A stretch of 64,000 nucleotides of DNA from Dyella tabacisoli (GCF_003350925.1 NZ_KZ857182.1:54087-118086), one strand, 5' to 3'; positions 6,552 to 15,359 are shown, counted from the stretch's first letter. Numbers and translations are program-made. Notes: generated from the letters alone by a model not told the origin.

Positions 6552-8712
6552 GTTGCGCCCTAAAACGAAAACGTACGCGCTCGTTCGCCTCGCGTACCGC
6601 ATGCACAAAATCCGTAAACGGAAGGTCGGTAATGCCGACCAGGCCGATGTGTGCGTTCTCGCCATCGAGCAAGCGACCCGTGACGGGCTGATCGGCATAC
6701 TGGAACCAATGCGCGCCGACGATATTCGGGTCGTTCGCTGCCGCAGCGATGAAACGCGTATACGCTTCACCGCGTTGCTGCTCGTTATAGACCGCGATCA
6801 CGCCGCTGCCGAACGGGCCTCGATCGTTGGAGCCGAAATGAAACTCGGTTATCAGGGCCGGCTTACCCAGCCCGGCCAAAGCAGGCGCGTCGAAGCCATG
6901 CTGCGGCACATCGGTATAGGTATTGAAACTCACTACATCACAATAAGCCGCGCAGGCCGCGACAGCTTCAGGGGTGTTCACTGCAAAGCGGCCGCCGAGA
7001 AACAGATGGTGTGCATCGTGTCGATGAATCGCCTCGGCGACCACACGGAAATAGGTGTCGGCATACTGGCGTAGCCACGCGCTGTAGTCATCGGCAATCG
7101 CGGGATGAGCCTCATTCGGATCAGGAGCCGCAAACCCGGTGGCACTCAATGCCTCCCATGACGGCAGGGCGATGCCCCAGGCCGCTGCCAGCTTTGCCGG
7201 CTCGCCATACTTTTTCTTCAGTACCCCGATAAATGCCTGCTTGGCATCGCTGATGGCTTCGCCGCGCAAGGTGCCCGTAGCCAAGCCCCAGCGCCCTTGC
7301 GGCCCCTGCCCGGCCCAGGCCAGTTCGTTGTCGGCGAAATAGCCCAGCAACCAGGGATCGTCGCGCACCTCGTTCGCCACCTTGGCCACCGCGCTATCGG
7401 CGGCTTGTGCAAAACGTGGATCAAAGGGATCAGGCATGCGCCCCCAATAATCGTAGCCGCTGGACACATTGCCAAAAACACCGGCGACGGCGATCGAGCG
7501 CGTATAGGGCATGCGATGCGCCTTACCTAGCGCGGTATCGCTCCAGTTACCCACGGTGTTGAAACCCCAGGCTTGCAGTCGATCCAGTGTTCGCGTGCGC
7601 CACACGTCCAGCGCATGTGAACCATCCGCGCGATACAGATTGGCCGCATAGAAATCGAACCAGCGGCCGTGGTTATAGGCGATACCCGCACGCGAACCCG
7701 CACCGGGCTGGCGGCTGTCATCGCTGCCGTAGAACGACGCCCATGCTCCGCTGGCGGAAGGCAGCTCACGGAACATGCTTTCGCGCCCCTCGACATAACT
7801 GCGCCCACCTTCGGCAGTAACCGCGTTGACGCCGAGCGAGAAAAACGCATGTCCATCGGGCGTAACGAATTGCCAGCGACCGTCGCGGCGCTCAGTGCGA
7901 AACCAACCATTGGCCTTGAATGCCGGAACGTCCAGACGCCCGCCATAAGGGTCCGCTGGATTCTGTTGTTTCCGTGCCGCAGCCAGCCCGGCCTGTGCCT
8001 TGCCCTGTTCGGCACGCAAGACCGCATCGGAATCGACCTTCTCGGGCCAACTGCCGCGCGTGTACTGACCCCAGGCATCGACGATGCCGGCGTAGGCATG
8101 ATTCAACGTGGCACTGCCTGCGGAGGTTTCGACGCGGCCGAGCAGCAATGCTTGAGCGGCCTGTGGCGCCGGCATGCCGATTCGCACAGCACGCACCTGC
8201 CGCGGATCAAGCGTCCCTTCCACGGTCGTTGCCAGCAGTACCCGCTGTCCCTGCTCGTCAAACGGCATGGGTGGCCCGACTTGCATGCCCTGGACACGCG
8301 GCGACGTCGCTTGCAGCGGCACGACGATGGTTTGTACCGGCCCAGCCGGCAAGCCCATCGTCGCGTGCAAATGCTGAGCATCGCCGACACCATCGATATC
8401 CACGGTCAAGGTCACCGCCCATGGCATCGCGTTCTGCACGATCAGGCGCAGTTCGCCTTGTCGCGACCAGTCCCACGCACCTTGCTTCGGCGCCATCACT
8501 AGCTGCGGCTGTGCGGCAGGCTCAAACGTATAACGCAACAGCGGCGTTGCGCCCTGCACCGGCTCCGGCGCAGCCCCGCGCTGTACGTGCTGCAACGTAA
8601 GCTGTGGATTGGGCGTTATCTGGCTGAGGTCGGCAACCACCGTTTCCGTGGCGGCCTGACAAGCGGTCAGTCCCAGTAGACCAAGCAGTGAGAGAAAAGC
8701 GATTCGTTTCAT
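6547..8712 (-). CDS. GH50-like (beta-agarase family) lipoprotein glycoside hydrolase
   Basis: A 721-residue protein with a lipoprotein signal peptide (MKRIAFLSLLGLLGLTAC, lipidated Cys18). Residues 25-250 are a beta-sandwich-like region; from about 260 begins a TIM-barrel domain with FKANGWFRTERRDGRWQFVT, GHAFFSLGVNAV, WGFNTVGNWSD, the acid/base motif YFADNELAW (Glu463) and the nucleophile motif LITEFHFGS (Glu623). This is the architecture of GH50-related enzymes, known for cleaving agarose; outside marine bacteria the substrate is unclear, so a plant, algal or exopolysaccharide galactan is only inferred. It lies 49 bp (from the chosen start) behind an APC permease on the same strand. Its TAG stop is part of REP-like copy E. 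Confidence 0.8.
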   Translation of the reverse strand: MKRIAFLSLLGLLGLTACQAATETVVADLSQITPNPQLTLQHVQRGAAPEPVQGATPLLRYTFEPAAQPQLVMAPKQGAWDWSRQGELRLIVQNAMPWAVTLTVDIDGVGDAQHLHATMGLPAGPVQTIVVPLQATSPRVQGMQVGPPMPFDEQGQRVLLATTVEGTLDPRQVRAVRIGMPAPQAAQALLLGRVETSAGSATLNHAYAGIVDAWGQYTRGSWPEKVDSDAVLRAEQGKAQAGLAAARKQQNPADPYGGRLDVPAFKANGWFRTERRDGRWQFVTPDGHAFFSLGVNAVTAEGGRSYVEGRESMFRELPSASGAWASFYGSDDSRQPGAGSRAGIAYNHGRWFDFYAANLYRADGSHALDVWRTRTLDRLQAWGFNTVGNWSDTALGKAHRMPYTRSIAVAGVFGNVSSGYDYWGRMPDPFDPRFAQAADSAVAKVANEVRDDPWLLGYFADNELAWAGQGPQGRWGLATGTLRGEAISDAKQAFIGVLKKKYGEPAKLAAAWGIALPSWEALSATGFAAPDPNEAHPAIADDYSAWLRQYADTYFRVVAEAIHRHDAHHLFLGGRFAVNTPEAVAACAAYCDVVSFNTYTDVPQHGFDAPALAGLGKPALITEFHFGSNDRGPFGSGVIAVYNEQQRGEAYTRFIAAAANDPNIVGAHWFQYADQPVTGRLLDGENAHIGLVGITDLPFTDFVHAVREANERVRFRFRAQP

Positions 8713-8761
8713 GCTCCGAGTATGCCCCCGCCACCCTAAGAGCGCACTCGTCAGCGCTTAC

Positions 8762-10081
8762 TCACACATGGACACGGCGCCAGAGGTAATAAACCGGCAC
8801 CCCTACCGCGATCAGTAACAAACTCATGCCGGCATCGCCGGGAGCATGAATCGTCGTGGCGATAATCACGCCGAACACCGTGCCGACGAAGAGCAACGGC
8901 AGCAATGGATAGAAAGGCACTCGATACGGCGATGGCTCATCGGCAAAACGGCGGCGATACCAAAACAGGGTGGCGATGCCAAAGGCATGCGATAGCCATT
9001 CGCCCACCGTGGTGTAGTCGAGCAACTGACCGAAGCTGCCCGACAAGGTGAGTACGACGGCCCAGGCGCCCAGTACGGCCAGTGCCACCTGCGGCGCACG
9101 GGTGCGTGGTTCGATATGTCCAGCCACCCGAAAAAACATGCCGTCGGCGCCCATCGTCTGCAGCACGCGAGCGCCACCGGCAATCGCGATGCTGCAATAA
9201 CCGAAGGTGGAGCAGGCAATGCCTACGGCGATCAAGGTGGCGCCATGCTCGCCGAACAATCGGCGCATCAAATCCGCCGCAGGCGCATGACTGGCGGCAA
9301 GCCCGGCATGCCCCAGCCCGGCGAGATAAGCCAGGTTGACCAACACATAGCAAATCACCACCACAGCCAACCCAAGACCCAGCGCGCGCGGCAAGGTGCG
9401 TTGCGGTTCGCGCACCTCGCCAGCCAGGTCGTTGAGATAGTGAAAACCGCCATAAGTGAATAACACCGGCAACAACGCGCCGAGAAACGACCACGCCGGC
9501 ACCGGATGGGCCGTATCCGTAGCCAGGGCCATGCCCAACTGACCGCGCACCAGCACCAGCCCGGCGACGATCAACACGACGATCGCCGTCAGCTTGAGCA
9601 GGGTGAACAGGTTCTGCATGCGCGCGCCCGCGCGAATGCCAAACAGATTCACGCCGACGATGAAGGCAATCGCGCCTACCGCTATCGGCTTCACCCATGG
9701 CAACGGCAACCCGGTCGCCGCGCAGAAATAATCGGCAAACGTCGTCGCCACGGCCGCCACACTGCCGGGGTAGTTAATCAACGCCATCGTCCAGCCAAAC
9801 AGAAACGCCGGCAGTTGACCGAAAGCTTCGCGCAGATAGATGTAGACGCCACCCGCCTGCGGTCGCCGCGCACCCAGTTCGGCATAGCAAAGCACCCCGG
9901 CCAGTGTGAGCAAGCCACCCACTGCCCATAGCAGCAGCAGTTGCCAACCCGAGGAGGTGCGCTCGGCCACCGTGGCGGCGCTGCGAAAGATGCCGGCGCC
10001 GATCACGCCGCCAATCACTATCGCGGTGGCATCCCAGGTGCCGAGACGGCGCAGATACGAAGGAGAGGGTTCGTTGCTCAT
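8762..10081 (-). CDS. APC superfamily amino acid permease
   Basis: About 439 residues from [20 protein letters not shown]; upstream in-frame codons reach 10135 but have no good ribosome-binding site. The protein has about twelve hydrophobic segments. Transmembrane segment 1 carries the substrate-binding motif [11 protein letters not shown] (consensus GxGIF), followed by [20 protein letters not shown] and [20 protein letters not shown], typical of amino acid/polyamine antiporters in the inner membrane. A likely broad amino acid transporter; the substrate cannot be read from the sequence. Its close spacing to the GH50-like gene suggests one transcript, though no functional link is evident. Confidence 0.88.
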   Translation of the reverse strand: MSNEPSPSYLRRLGTWDATAIVIGGVIGAGIFRSAATVAERTSSGWQLLLLWAVGGLLTLAGVLCYAELGARRPQAGGVYIYLREAFGQLPAFLFGWTMALINYPGSVAAVATTFADYFCAATGLPLPWVKPIAVGAIAFIVGVNLFGIRAGARMQNLFTLLKLTAIVVLIVAGLVLVRGQLGMALATDTAHPVPAWSFLGALLPVLFTYGGFHYLNDLAGEVREPQRTLPRALGLGLAVVVICYVLVNLAYLAGLGHAGLAASHAPAADLMRRLFGEHGATLIAVGIACSTFGYCSIAIAGGARVLQTMGADGMFFRVAGHIEPRTRAPQVALAVLGAWAVVLTLSGSFGQLLDYTTVGEWLSHAFGIATLFWYRRRFADEPSPYRVPFYPLLPLLFVGTVFGVIIATTIHAPGDAGMSLLLIAVGVPVYYLWRRVHV

Positions 10082-10239
10082 GGTTTCGCCGCTGCCGTGG
10101 TCGCGGCAACGATAGCGCGACTTTACCCGGCGCATGTATCAGCCTTGCGGCACAGCCCTGGCAAAGCTTCGATGTGGAACGAAACATCAGCGCGAATGGC
10201 TTGGTAACGTGCTTGACACTTACTTACCGGCGCCCGCCC

Positions 10240-10584
10240 ATGTCCATCACCTGCCTGATCCGTTACCAGATCGACCCCTTTCAGCGCGAGGCCTTCAAGA
10301 CCTATGCGGAAAACTGGGGCCGCATCATCCCCCGTTGCGGCGGTCATCTCGTCGGCTATTTCCTGCCGCACGAGGGTACCAACGATGTGGCCTGGGGACT
10401 GATCGCGTTCGACAGCCTGGCCGCCTACGAAGCCTATCGCGCGCGATTGAAGACCGACCCGGAAGGGCGTGCGAATTTCGCCATGGCGCAAACACTGCGC
10501 TTTATTCTGCGAGAGGAGCGCAGCTTCGTCGAAACGGTAAAAGGTACGTTCGGCATACCGGCCATGCAGGCGCATGATGCATAA
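10240..10584 (+). CDS. NIPSNAP family protein
   Basis: About 114 residues from [20 protein letters not shown]; an upstream in-frame ATG at 10174 would add residues with no family match. The protein has the ferredoxin-like alpha/beta pattern of NIPSNAP domains: [60 protein letters not shown], and a final FILREERSF. The family is of unknown biochemical role in bacteria. It is divergent from the APC permease and precedes the ATP-grasp gene, separated from it by 194 bp of regulatory-looking sequence. Confidence 0.82.
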   Translation: MSITCLIRYQIDPFQREAFKTYAENWGRIIPRCGGHLVGYFLPHEGTNDVAWGLIAFDSLAAYEAYRARLKTDPEGRANFAMAQTLRFILREERSFVETVKGTFGIPAMQAHDA

Positions 10585-10619
10585 GCACGCTTTTTTTGCG
10601 CACACCGTGCGCTCCACCA

Positions 10620-10649
10620 TTGACAGCCCCCCGACCTAGCCGAAACACT
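10620..10649 (+). promoter_or_regulatory. Candidate sigma-70 promoter for the ATP-grasp gene
   Basis: TTGACA at 10620-10625 matches the -35 consensus exactly; an AACACT sequence 18 bases later is a weak -10. Transcription would begin just before the palindrome at 10661, and the leader RNA would contain the riboswitch-like structure. Confidence 0.45.
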
Positions 10650-10660
10650 AACCACCCCCA

Positions 10661-10682
10661 GCGTCATGGCATGCCATGACGC
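10661..10682. promoter_or_regulatory. Perfect 22-bp palindrome
   Basis: GCGTCATGGCA is followed directly by its exact reverse complement. It lies just after the candidate promoter and before the riboswitch-like leader. A dimeric repressor operator fits this position; a 5' RNA hairpin is the alternative. Confidence 0.7.
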
Positions 10683-10690
10683 ACCGGAGT

Positions 10691-10771
10691 CGAGGGGTGC
10701 TGCGACGGACCAGATCCGCCACGCTCGGCTCACGACGCTATCAGGCAAGGGCGCCCCTCAACATTGAGAGG
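10691..10771 (+). promoter_or_regulatory. SAH riboswitch-like leader
   Basis: The sequence GAGGGGTGCTGCGAC (10692-10706) fits the conserved 5' block of S-adenosylhomocysteine riboswitches (GAGG[A/G]G[C/U]GCUGC[A/G]AC). Pairings seen by eye: CGAG (10691-10694) with CTCG (10724-10727); a small hairpin CGGA/TCCG (10706-10718); and GGGTGC with GCGCCC (10695-10700 / 10751-10756), extendable with CCTC (10756-10759). The same CCTC can instead pair with GAGG (10768-10771), the Shine-Dalgarno of the ATP-grasp gene. Ligand binding would then free the ribosome site, as expected for this class, which activates expression. SAH riboswitches normally precede ahcY or met genes. Confidence 0.6.
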
Positions 10772-10778
10772 TGTATTC

Positions 10779-11693
10779 GTGTCTGCTTATCTTGCTATTG
10801 CCACGTCTTCGCTATGTCCGGGCATCCATCCCGATGACACCCATTTCGCCGCATCGCTGGAACGCCACGGCGTTCATGTAACGGCCTGTCTATGGAACGA
10901 CCCCGCGGTGGACTGGTCGCGGTTCGACGCCGTACTGGTGCGCACCACCTGGGATTACTTCAAGCATTACGCCGCGTTTCTGTCATGGCTGGACCAGCTC
11001 GATCGACTCGGCGTACCGCTTATCAACGACAGCCAACTGGTGCGCTGGAACAGCGAAAAAGGCTATCTGGCCGAGTTGGCGCAGCATGGCGTCGCCATCA
11101 TCCCCACACAGATCGTCAATGGCGATGGCTTGCTCGATGTGTTGCGGACGATGCAAGCCCAGGAGATCGTCATCAAGCCGACCGTCAGCGGCAGCGCCTG
11201 GCACACGGTGCGCGGCACGGTAGGCGAGGCCTCGTTCGAACAAGCAGTGGCGCGCTTACCGACGGATTTTCGCTATCTGCTGCAACCATTCGTGCCGGAA
11301 ATTATCAGCGATGGCGAATGGTCTTTGATGTATTTCGCCGGTGAATTCAGCCATGCGGTCATCAAGCGCCCGGCTGCAGGCGATTACCGCGTGCAAAACG
11401 AATACGGCGGCACCGCCGAAGCCATCATGCCTGGCGCGGACATTCTGGCCGCGGCGAACCAGGCTTTGGCCGCCGTCGCGGCGATAGGCCATGCCGATCA
11501 TGCTTATGTACGCGTGGACGGCGTGGTCTGCGCGGGACGCTTTCTAATCATGGAGCTGGAGCTGATCGAGCCGTTCCTGCATTTGGCGATACGGCCTGAG
11601 GGCGCTGAACGCTTCGCCGAGCATATCGCCGCACGGCTCACCGAAAAGGTTGCAAGCCAGGCCTTCGCCGCCCCTCCCTTGCACGTAGCCTGA
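10779..11693 (+). CDS. ATP-grasp family ligase
   Basis: About 304 residues from the GTG at 10779, which has GAGAGG seven bases upstream; the upstream TTG at 10764 overlaps that site. The N-terminal part (ATSSLCPGIHPDDTHFAASL, FDAVLVRTTWDYFKHY) is a pre-ATP-grasp domain. The middle shows the ATP-grasp pattern: EKGYLAELAQHGVAIIPTQI, EIVIKPTVSGSAWHTVR, YLLQPFVPEI, and late metal ligands in FLIMELELIEPFLHL. It resembles RimK/DcsG-like ligases that join a carboxylate to an amine. The substrate is unknown. The SAH riboswitch-like leader suggests a tie to the methylation cycle or to a methylated product. Confidence 0.8.
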   Translation: MSAYLAIATSSLCPGIHPDDTHFAASLERHGVHVTACLWNDPAVDWSRFDAVLVRTTWDYFKHYAAFLSWLDQLDRLGVPLINDSQLVRWNSEKGYLAELAQHGVAIIPTQIVNGDGLLDVLRTMQAQEIVIKPTVSGSAWHTVRGTVGEASFEQAVARLPTDFRYLLQPFVPEIISDGEWSLMYFAGEFSHAVIKRPAAGDYRVQNEYGGTAEAIMPGADILAAANQALAAVAAIGHADHAYVRVDGVVCAGRFLIMELELIEPFLHLAIRPEGAERFAEHIAARLTEKVASQAFAAPPLHVA

Positions 11694-11976
11694 TTAGCAT
11701 CGAATCTCGGCAGATGTTTTTCCCCTCCCCTGCGACCGAAGGGAGTCCCTTTTTCGGGGCTTGCAGGGGGAGGCTGGGAGGGGGTGAACACTTGCGAAAA
11801 CCTCTGCTGTGTTAGGGGCCACAGGGATTGATGAATCACTACACCTACAGGAATTTCAAGAATTTCAGAAATTTCCTACAAAGCTGCGGGCTAGGATCGG
11901 GGTAACCTCCCACGCTATCTTGAGTAAAAGCTTGGGTTCTGGGCAGACCGCAGCTACGCGATCCCTACACCATTAA
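11694..11976. other. Intergenic region before the effector operon
   Basis: About 280 bp. It contains a pyrimidine/purine-rich block near 11722-11780 (CCCCTCCCCTGCGA...GCAGGGGGAGG) that can fold back and recurs in part near 49598, and an AATTTC cluster at 11850-11876. No coding potential seen. Confidence 0.6.
11850..11876. promoter_or_regulatory. AATTTC cluster, possible operator
   Basis: Three AATTTC or near-AATTTC boxes (11852, 11861, 11871) are spaced nine to ten bases apart, and the outer parts form an imperfect inverted repeat (GGAATTTC / GAAATTTCC). The block is AT-rich in GC-rich surroundings and lies about 100 bp upstream of the immunity/effector pair. Confidence 0.4.
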
Positions 11977-12882
11977 ATGAGCGGCTCCATGCAAAAACGC
12001 CTTGTCCTTTTATTGCTGCTGTTGCTGCTGTTGCTGCTGTTGCTGCTGGTCGGCTGCAATATGCCGTCTTCGTCGGCCACCCCGTCTCAAGAATCCGAGT
12101 ACAACCTAGGCGCGACCTTCAAAGACCCAAAAGCCCAGGCGTTGGCGCTAGCGGCAGAGCATGGCAACACCAAAGAAGTGCAGCGGTTGATGAAACAGGA
12201 GAGCGTGAATCCTGATGTGATATTCAGCAGTGACGATAGCGGTATGCCGTTAGTCGCATGGCCTGTGTTCACGCACAACGCAGACGGCCTGAAGGCGATG
12301 CTGGAGAACGGGGCCAATCCCAACGCACGTAAACCGGGACGGAACGTCACAAAATTTGAGGACGGCAGCGTTGCAGATCATTTCGACTACAGCAATGCGA
12401 TGGTCTGGGCCGCTAAACAGGACGATCCCATATACCTAAAGCTGCTGCTGGATCATGGCGGCGATCCGAATACCCGCAACACCAACGACGAAAATCTGCT
12501 GTTCCAAGCATTCATCTGGCATAACCAATGGCAGAACGTGCAACTACTGGTGAATCGAGGGGCGGACGTGAATGCCAAAAGCCAGGGCATTTCTATCCTC
12601 TTCGATTACGCTGGGCGTGGAGGGTTCGAGCAGAGCTACTGGTTATTGCAGCATGGTGCCGATCCCGGAGAGGGCGAGCCCCCACCTTTACCAAAACACA
12701 ACTCCATCGTTGAAGCGATCTTCTGGCATCCCGGCAATCCAAAGAATCCAGAATGGCAGCGCAAGTGTCAGCAATGGCTCTTGCAGCATGGATATGTGCG
12801 TCCATCGATGCCAGAAAATTATCGAGAGATGCGCAAGAGCCTCGGTTTCCCTTACGAAGAAAAAGATATCCCATTGCTCTGA
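11977..12882 (+). CDS. Ankyrin-repeat lipoprotein, putative immunity protein (X-Tfi type)
   Basis: About 301 residues (ATG at 11977 or 11989). The signal peptide is nearly pure leucine (14 in a row) and ends in LVGC, with lipidated Cys27. The rest shows ankyrin-like repeats: AAEHGNTKEVQRLMK, GLKAMLENGANPNARK, YLKLLLDHGGDPNTRN, NVQLLVNRGADVNAKS and SYWLLQHGADP. The gene ends 23 bp before a lipase effector with a XVIPCD-like tail. In Xanthomonadales such effectors are paired with upstream lipoproteins that sit in the periplasm and block the toxin; the pairing here is inferred from order and lipidation. Codon repeats in the leucine run are noted separately. Confidence 0.75.
   Translation: MSGSMQKRLVLLLLLLLLLLLLLLVGCNMPSSSATPSQESEYNLGATFKDPKAQALALAAEHGNTKEVQRLMKQESVNPDVIFSSDDSGMPLVAWPVFTHNADGLKAMLENGANPNARKPGRNVTKFEDGSVADHFDYSNAMVWAAKQDDPIYLKLLLDHGGDPNTRNTNDENLLFQAFIWHNQWQNVQLLVNRGADVNAKSQGISILFDYAGRGGFEQSYWLLQHGADPGEGEPPPLPKHNSIVEAIFWHPGNPKNPEWQRKCQQWLLQHGYVRPSMPENYREMRKSLGFPYEEKDIPLL
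12013..12048 (+). repeat. In-frame 9-bp repeat (TTGCTGCTG x4) encoding the poly-Leu signal segment
   Basis: Four exact copies of TTGCTGCTG code for twelve of the fourteen leucines. Unit gain or loss would change the hydrophobic length by three residues without shifting the frame. Confidence 0.9.
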
Positions 12883-12905
12883 ACCTACGGACAAAGGATT
12901 GACCC

Positions 12906-15299
12906 ATGCCTACAGCGACTGAACATCAGCAAGACCGAGCCCTGTTGCAACAACTACGTGCTAGCGGCGAACCTGCGAAGTCACAGGAAGCAATACAGTT
13001 ACAGACGCTTTATCACAGCCGCGAGTTGGGCGGCTTGAGCGCGGATGTGTACGAAGCAGCCAAGAACAGCGGTCATCCACCGCCGGGCTGGGTTCGAGCC
13101 AGCGAACATCTGGACAAGCTGCACGCGTATGCGCCGCAATTGAATATGTCTGATGCGCAACTGAAAGAAATGCTTCATCCCGATTCATCGGGTTTTCGCG
13201 CTGAAATCTACCTGCCTGACTCCACAGTGCTCGGACCTGGCTACAAGCCAGTACTAGCATTCAAAGGCTCGTCTGGTGAAGTGATGACATCTCATGGTCT
13301 GCGCGACACCACCGCCGAGGATTTTGTCGCCAACAACTTTCCGCAGGCGGCGGGGCTAGAGACCGACTATTACGACCGGGCAATGCAGCTAGCGGTCGCG
13401 TTGAAGGAGCGAGGCCATCTCGACTTTGAACTTACAGGCCACAGTCTGGCCGGTGGCATGGCCTCGGCGGCTTCAGCAGTAACTGGCATGCCCGCAACGA
13501 CCTACAACGCCGCTGGCCTGCACCCGATCACAGCTCAGCGGTTCGGCGAGCAAAATGGCTTGCCCGTCTACGACGTCAGCCACCGCGTCACCGCCTATCA
13601 AGTGCAAGGCGAACTGCTAAGCAACGGCGTGCAGGACAATATCCACCGCATGGACATGGTCCAGCGTACAGAGCTGGGCGGCGTGCTCAAGGAGACGAGC
13701 CAATTGCTACGAGAACTGCCCGAAGGCCGCGCCATGCTCAAGCAGGCACTGGATAAGGGCGTGCCGCGCGATTCGCAGGGCACCGTACACGCCTTCGTGG
13801 ATAAGCTGGCGACTGGCGATACCGACAAGATGCTGCGTGAACTGCCACTCGCCGCAGGTAATGTGCAGCCAGCGCTGGCGCCGATGACGCGGAAGAATCT
13901 AGACGACCCGAACAGCCCACTGGTGGCACGCACACAGGTACGTTCATTGCCGGAGATCACCCATTTGGCCGGGCCAGTGATGGCGACCATGGAGATCGCC
14001 GCGCTGGGGGCACACGTCGGGGAACGGGCCGGTGAGGCGATGAAAGCCGGAGGCCAGGCCACCCAGCAAGGGCTGCATTTTTCGGCCGACGCCAGCCGCA
14101 CGGTAGGTGAGGTCAGTGGGAACGTATCGCGTGCCCAGACACACGTCGAAGGCGCGGTGGTATCCACGGGCGTGCATGTTGCGGGCGCGACGCTAGCCAA
14201 GACGCGCGAAGTCGGCGGCGAAGTCATGGCGACCATGGCCGAGCAGGAGGGCCTCAAGCAACAGTCGGAAGCTTCGGTGAATGCGGCCCTGATGCGGGGC
14301 GTGGGCAGCATCTTGCCTGGGAGCGCGGGTACCTGGGTGAAATCCCAGGCCGAGCAAACCGAGAAGACCGGCGAAATGGTGAACCACGCCTTTCAGGATG
14401 CAGCCAATCAGCAGCGCCATAGCAGCCATAACGACGCAGCGGCCATTCGTGGTGCGACGCATGCAGCGGAGTCCACAGTGCGACAGACCGCTCAGCGTGC
14501 TGGAGACCTTCAGCACGACGCCATGGCGGGTGCGGGTCGCGTCGTGGGTAGCGGACTCGATGCAACCGGCCATTTTGCCGAGGGCATGACACGTCATGCA
14601 CCAACCCAGGGCGCGATGGTAGGCGGGGTGACAGCGGGCACCGTAGCGGCGGCGGCGCAGTTCAATCCACTCAATCCGACGGCGTATCCCAATCTGGCCA
14701 AGGTCGGTCTACTGGCAGCACAGGGCAAGCAGGCGGGAGGCGAGGCGTTCGAGCGGCATCTGATGAAGGCTAGTGTGCTGCCTAGCCTGGACAACCACAT
14801 TGAACAACACGAACAGAGTGCGCGGAAATCGCTGCAGCAAGTAACGCCTGAGCATACTGAGCCCGCACATCAGAACAAGCCGGCAGCAGCGCGCCCCCGC
14901 CTCGATCATCCAGATCATCCCGATCACGCATTATTCAAACAGGCACGTGCATCGGTGCATCAGATGGACGCTGAGCAAGGGCGCGCGCCGGATCAGCGCA
15001 GCGAGAATCTGGCGGGCGCGTTGACGGTGGCGGCCAAGGCTGGCGGTTTGAAGCGAGTCGATGGGGTCGTACTCAGTAATGACGCTACGCGCGCCTTTGC
15101 CGCCCATCACGTGATCCCACGCGCCTTGACGAACACTGCTCATGTAGAAGTCACACAGGCCATCAACACGCCTCTCGAAAAAAGCACGGAAGCGATGCAT
15201 CAGTTGAATCAGCAGCAGGCGACCCAGGCCCAGACACAAGCCCAGATTCAGCAGAACCAGCAAACGCAGCAATCGAACGGGCCGACCATGACCAGATAG
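12906..15299 (+). CDS. Lipase effector with C-terminal XVIPCD-like secretion domain (X-Tfe)
   Basis: A 797-residue protein, ATG preceded by AAAGGA. Residues about 60-260 form an alpha/beta-hydrolase lipase region with LAFKGSSGEV, EDFVANNFPQ and the nucleophile elbow FELTGHSLAGGMASAAS (Ser180 in GHSLAGG). Residues 300-640 are long alanine-rich helices. From about 665 comes LDHPDHPDHALFKQARASVH, LAGALTVAAKAGGLKRVDGV and RAFA, then a glutamine-rich tail: the layout of XVIPCD domains that target effectors to the Xanthomonadales bacteria-killing type IV secretion system. The product is probably injected into rival bacteria and attacks membrane phospholipids. No secretion gene is in the window. Confidence 0.85.
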   Translation: MPTATEHQQDRALLQQLRASGEPAKSQEAIQLQTLYHSRELGGLSADVYEAAKNSGHPPPGWVRASEHLDKLHAYAPQLNMSDAQLKEMLHPDSSGFRAEIYLPDSTVLGPGYKPVLAFKGSSGEVMTSHGLRDTTAEDFVANNFPQAAGLETDYYDRAMQLAVALKERGHLDFELTGHSLAGGMASAASAVTGMPATTYNAAGLHPITAQRFGEQNGLPVYDVSHRVTAYQVQGELLSNGVQDNIHRMDMVQRTELGGVLKETSQLLRELPEGRAMLKQALDKGVPRDSQGTVHAFVDKLATGDTDKMLRELPLAAGNVQPALAPMTRKNLDDPNSPLVARTQVRSLPEITHLAGPVMATMEIAALGAHVGERAGEAMKAGGQATQQGLHFSADASRTVGEVSGNVSRAQTHVEGAVVSTGVHVAGATLAKTREVGGEVMATMAEQEGLKQQSEASVNAALMRGVGSILPGSAGTWVKSQAEQTEKTGEMVNHAFQDAANQQRHSSHNDAAAIRGATHAAESTVRQTAQRAGDLQHDAMAGAGRVVGSGLDATGHFAEGMTRHAPTQGAMVGGVTAGTVAAAAQFNPLNPTAYPNLAKVGLLAAQGKQAGGEAFERHLMKASVLPSLDNHIEQHEQSARKSLQQVTPEHTEPAHQNKPAAARPRLDHPDHPDHALFKQARASVHQMDAEQGRAPDQRSENLAGALTVAAKAGGLKRVDGVVLSNDATRAFAAHHVIPRALTNTAHVEVTQAINTPLEKSTEAMHQLNQQQATQAQTQAQIQQNQQTQQSNGPTMTR

Positions 15300-15324
15300 C
15301 GCTCCACCAGCTTAGTTGGCTCTT

Positions 15325-15359
15325 AAGCCGCCCTCTGCTGAACTGCGGGGGCGGCTTTT
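15325..15359 (+). terminator. Terminator of the effector operon
   Basis: AAGCCGCCC pairs with GGGCGGCTT and TTTT follows, 25 bp after the effector stop. Confidence 0.8.

Noticed and set aside
10598..10612. GCGCAC/GTGCGC hairpin after the NIPSNAP gene as a terminator
   Set aside because: The T-run lies before the hairpin, not after it, so it does not fit an intrinsic terminator on the plus strand.
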